Position numbers and translations under genes: made by a program. Under the pieces are notes generated by a model. That model was given only the letters and a program-made list of their open reading frames with translations. It ran no database searches and was not told the DNA's origin. From Bacillota bacterium (GTDB lineage Bacteria; Bacillota; Clostridia; Acetivibrionales; JAFADI01), in the NCBI GenBank assembly GCA_023424965.1, contig JAFADI010000041.1:1-64000 (forward strand): a stretch of 64,000 nucleotides of DNA. Direction: 5' to 3'. Shown here piece by piece: positions 62,377 to 64,000 of this stretch. Position 1 is the stretch's first letter, and each line of letters starts with the position of its first letter.

Positions 62377-64000
62377 TTAGCGAAAGATATGAATTGTTTG
62401 AAGTTCACTATTTAAGACATACCTGCAGCCGGAGTATGCATTTATTTCTACCTTTTTGTTTTTATGTCTGATTTTACAGAGCCGGTCTACAAAGGAATAA
62501 ACCGACGCTTCTGCAAGCTTCCCGTTTTCCCAGCAGATGTCCACTTCAAATCCGCCCCTGGCCCGTAAGCCCTTGACCTTTCCATCTCCCCAGGCTTCCG
62601 GCACCGCCGGCAAAAGGTGTATCTCCTCATTGTGGCTTTGCAGCAGCATCTCCGCGATTCCCGCACAAAAGCCCGTATTCCCGTCCATCTCGTATACGTT
62701 GGTATGGGCGCCGGCTACGGGCGGGCTGAACACCATCAGATTATTGTCCGTGAGGCTGCGCTGCATGGATAGAACATGCTTATAGGACCATTCCCCGTCA
62801 AGCAGCCTTGCCGCGTACAGGAGAAGCAATGAATGGGCCCAGCCCGTATCCTCCCATTTTTCTTCGGGCATTGTCCGCCGTAGGATGGAAACCTTTGCGG
62901 CTTCAGCCAAATCCGGGTCCTTTTCCGGGCTGATCTGTCCGAAGGGAAAGACCGATAAAAGATGACTGGTATGGCGGTGGTGCAGGTCCGGCTCCTCAAA
63001 GTCATAAAACCACTCCTGAAGCTGCCCGTACTTGCCTGTTTTAAAAGGAGGCAGCTTCGAAACCGCTTCCTTCACCCTGGAGACAGTCTCTTCATCACAT
63101 CTGAGTATTTCGCAGGCGGATAGGTATCCGTTGAAGAGCTCCCGGATAATGACGGTGTCGCAGGTGGCCCCCATGGAAACGGCATACTCCCCTTCTCCAC
63201 AGCGGAAAAAGTTCTCGGGCGATATGGAAGGACCGGAAAGCAGGTATCCGCTTTCCGGGTCGGGGGTCAGATATTCCAGGAAAAAGTCCACCGCCCCCCT
63301 GTAAACCGGATAGACCTGCTGCTCCAGGAATACCGCATCCTGCGTATAAAGGTAGTGCTCCCACAGATGGGTTGCAAGCCATGCTCCTCCCGTGGGATGC
63401 AGCGCCCAGCATTCTCCGAAGCCCGGGGCGGTGAAGCCCCACGCATTTGAAAATATGTGTGCCACCCATCCATTAAGGCCGTAAGTCTCTTTTGCTGTCA
63501 ACCTTCCCGACGGCACCAGCTTTTCCTTCAGCCACTTGAATAAAGGCCGGGTGCACTCCGGCAGGTTTGTCACCTCTGCGGGCCAGTAATTCATTTGTGT
63601 GTTGATATCCAGGTGCATGTCGCAGGTCCACACAATCCGGCATGCCAGGTTGTCATTCCACACACCCTGCAGGTGTGCGGGAAGGGGTGAATTTTCCCTT
63701 GAACTGGAGATGAGAAGATATCTCCCGTATTGAAACATCAAGGCAGTCAGCTCCGCATCCTCTTTTCCGTTTTTTACCGCATTCAAACGGACATCCGTGG
63801 GAAGGGCACTGTGAGAATCATCCCCCAGTTCCAGTTCCACCCGGTTGAATAAGTGCCGGTACTCGGCGGCATGGGCCTCTGAAAGCTCCCCGTAAGACAG
63901 GGCCGCTGCAGCGTCCAGCCGGGATTTGCATTCCGGTAAAATGTCCCTGTTCTCAAAAGTGGTCCCCAGGGCCACCAGGATCACTGCGCTGTAGGCTCCT
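62377..64000 (-). CDS. GH95-family alpha-L-fucosidase/galactosidase (5' end beyond window)
   Basis: The C-terminal 540 or so residues of a GH95 enzyme; the frame continues past the right edge (GAYSAVILVALGTTF). Inverting alpha-L-fucosidases of this family use Asn residues in LDINTQMNYWPAEV and an acid residue later in the (alpha/alpha)6 barrel; both NTQMNYWPAE and the PPLLQ-like SPLPAHLQGVWND motif are present, as is WEDTGWAHSLLLLYAARL. The N-terminal beta domain lies outside the window. It probably trims fucose or L-galactose from the glycan attacked by the neighbouring hydrolases. Confidence 0.88.
   Translation of the reverse strand, partial: GAYSAVILVALGTTFENRDILPECKSRLDAAAALSYGELSEAHAAEYRHLFNRVELELGDDSHSALPTDVRLNAVKNGKEDAELTALMFQYGRYLLISSSRENSPLPAHLQGVWNDNLACRIVWTCDMHLDINTQMNYWPAEVTNLPECTRPLFKWLKEKLVPSGRLTAKETYGLNGWVAHIFSNAWGFTAPGFGECWALHPTGGAWLATHLWEHYLYTQDAVFLEQQVYPVYRGAVDFFLEYLTPDPESGYLLSGPSISPENFFRCGEGEYAVSMGATCDTVIIRELFNGYLSACEILRCDEETVSRVKEAVSKLPPFKTGKYGQLQEWFYDFEEPDLHHRHTSHLLSVFPFGQISPEKDPDLAEAAKVSILRRTMPEEKWEDTGWAHSLLLLYAARLLDGEWSYKHVLSMQRSLTDNNLMVFSPPVAGAHTNVYEMDGNTGFCAGIAEMLLQSHNEEIHLLPAVPEAWGDGKVKGLRARGGFEVDICWENGKLAEASVYSFVDRLCKIRHKNKKVEINAYSGCRYVLNSELQTIHIFR

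Overview
The window looks like the chromosome of a spore-forming, low-GC anaerobe of the class Clostridia. The clues are the conserved run priA-def-fmt-DUF116-rsmB-rlmN-prpC-prkC-rsgA-rpe-thiN, a PdaB-type deacetylase, a double-OB-fold SSB, a TM1266-type regulator and an oxygen-sensitive radical-SAM sulfatase maturase. No rRNA, tRNA, CRISPR or plasmid/phage structural genes were seen. Genus is not determinable by eye.

Layout. 1-2.1 kb: suf Fe-S operon (MarR regulator, sufC, partial sufB) behind a 47-bp perfect palindrome. 2.2-6.5 kb: antitoxin remnant, DUF503, RidA, RqcH and an aminotransferase. 6.5-11.9 kb: one operon with an OpuC-like osmolyte-type ABC transporter, a 4Fe-4S protein and a MetY-type sulfhydrylase. 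12.2-24.5 kb: the housekeeping run listed above. 24.6-30.2 kb: a flavin-based extracellular electron transfer (FLEET)-like locus (dmkB-, eetB-, eetA-, pplA-like genes and a divergent membrane-anchored ndh2). 30.2-37.6 kb: SSB, Mur-ligase-like protein, PdaB, a TetR/AarF/phasin-like operon, TM1266-like regulator and ferritin.

37.8-54.2 kb: an asparagine synthetase gene of the B. subtilis AsnO type is cut inside the codons for its SGECADEIFGG motif by a 14.5-kb element. The element carries a large serine recombinase and is bounded by the 9-bp core GGTGAGTGT. Joining the flanks at the core restores a continuous 614-residue frame. The two inner ends, put together, form a roughly 50-bp dyad typical of a serine-integrase attP. 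The cargo is a self-contained sulfated-glycan module: solute-binding protein, two permeases, two cytoplasmic Cys-type sulfatases, their maturase (anSME), a YesM/YesN-type two-component system and a split CHR transporter that may export sulfate. The transporter and maturase operons share a duplicated ~135-bp promoter region, a likely target of the element's own response regulator.

54.2-64 kb: a ClC antiporter flanked by a 44-bp direct repeat, then a glycan cluster: two paralogous clan GH-A-like hydrolases (one secreted, one without a signal peptide but with carbohydrate-binding modules), a stalk-domain/PpiC foldase, an AraC regulator lacking a receiver domain, and a GH95 fucosidase running off the end.

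Two ~101-nt imperfect hairpin elements (31.9 kb and 36.9 kb), about three quarters identical with paired changes in the inner stem, each sit just upstream of a minus-strand gene and are not explained by any feature type I recognise.
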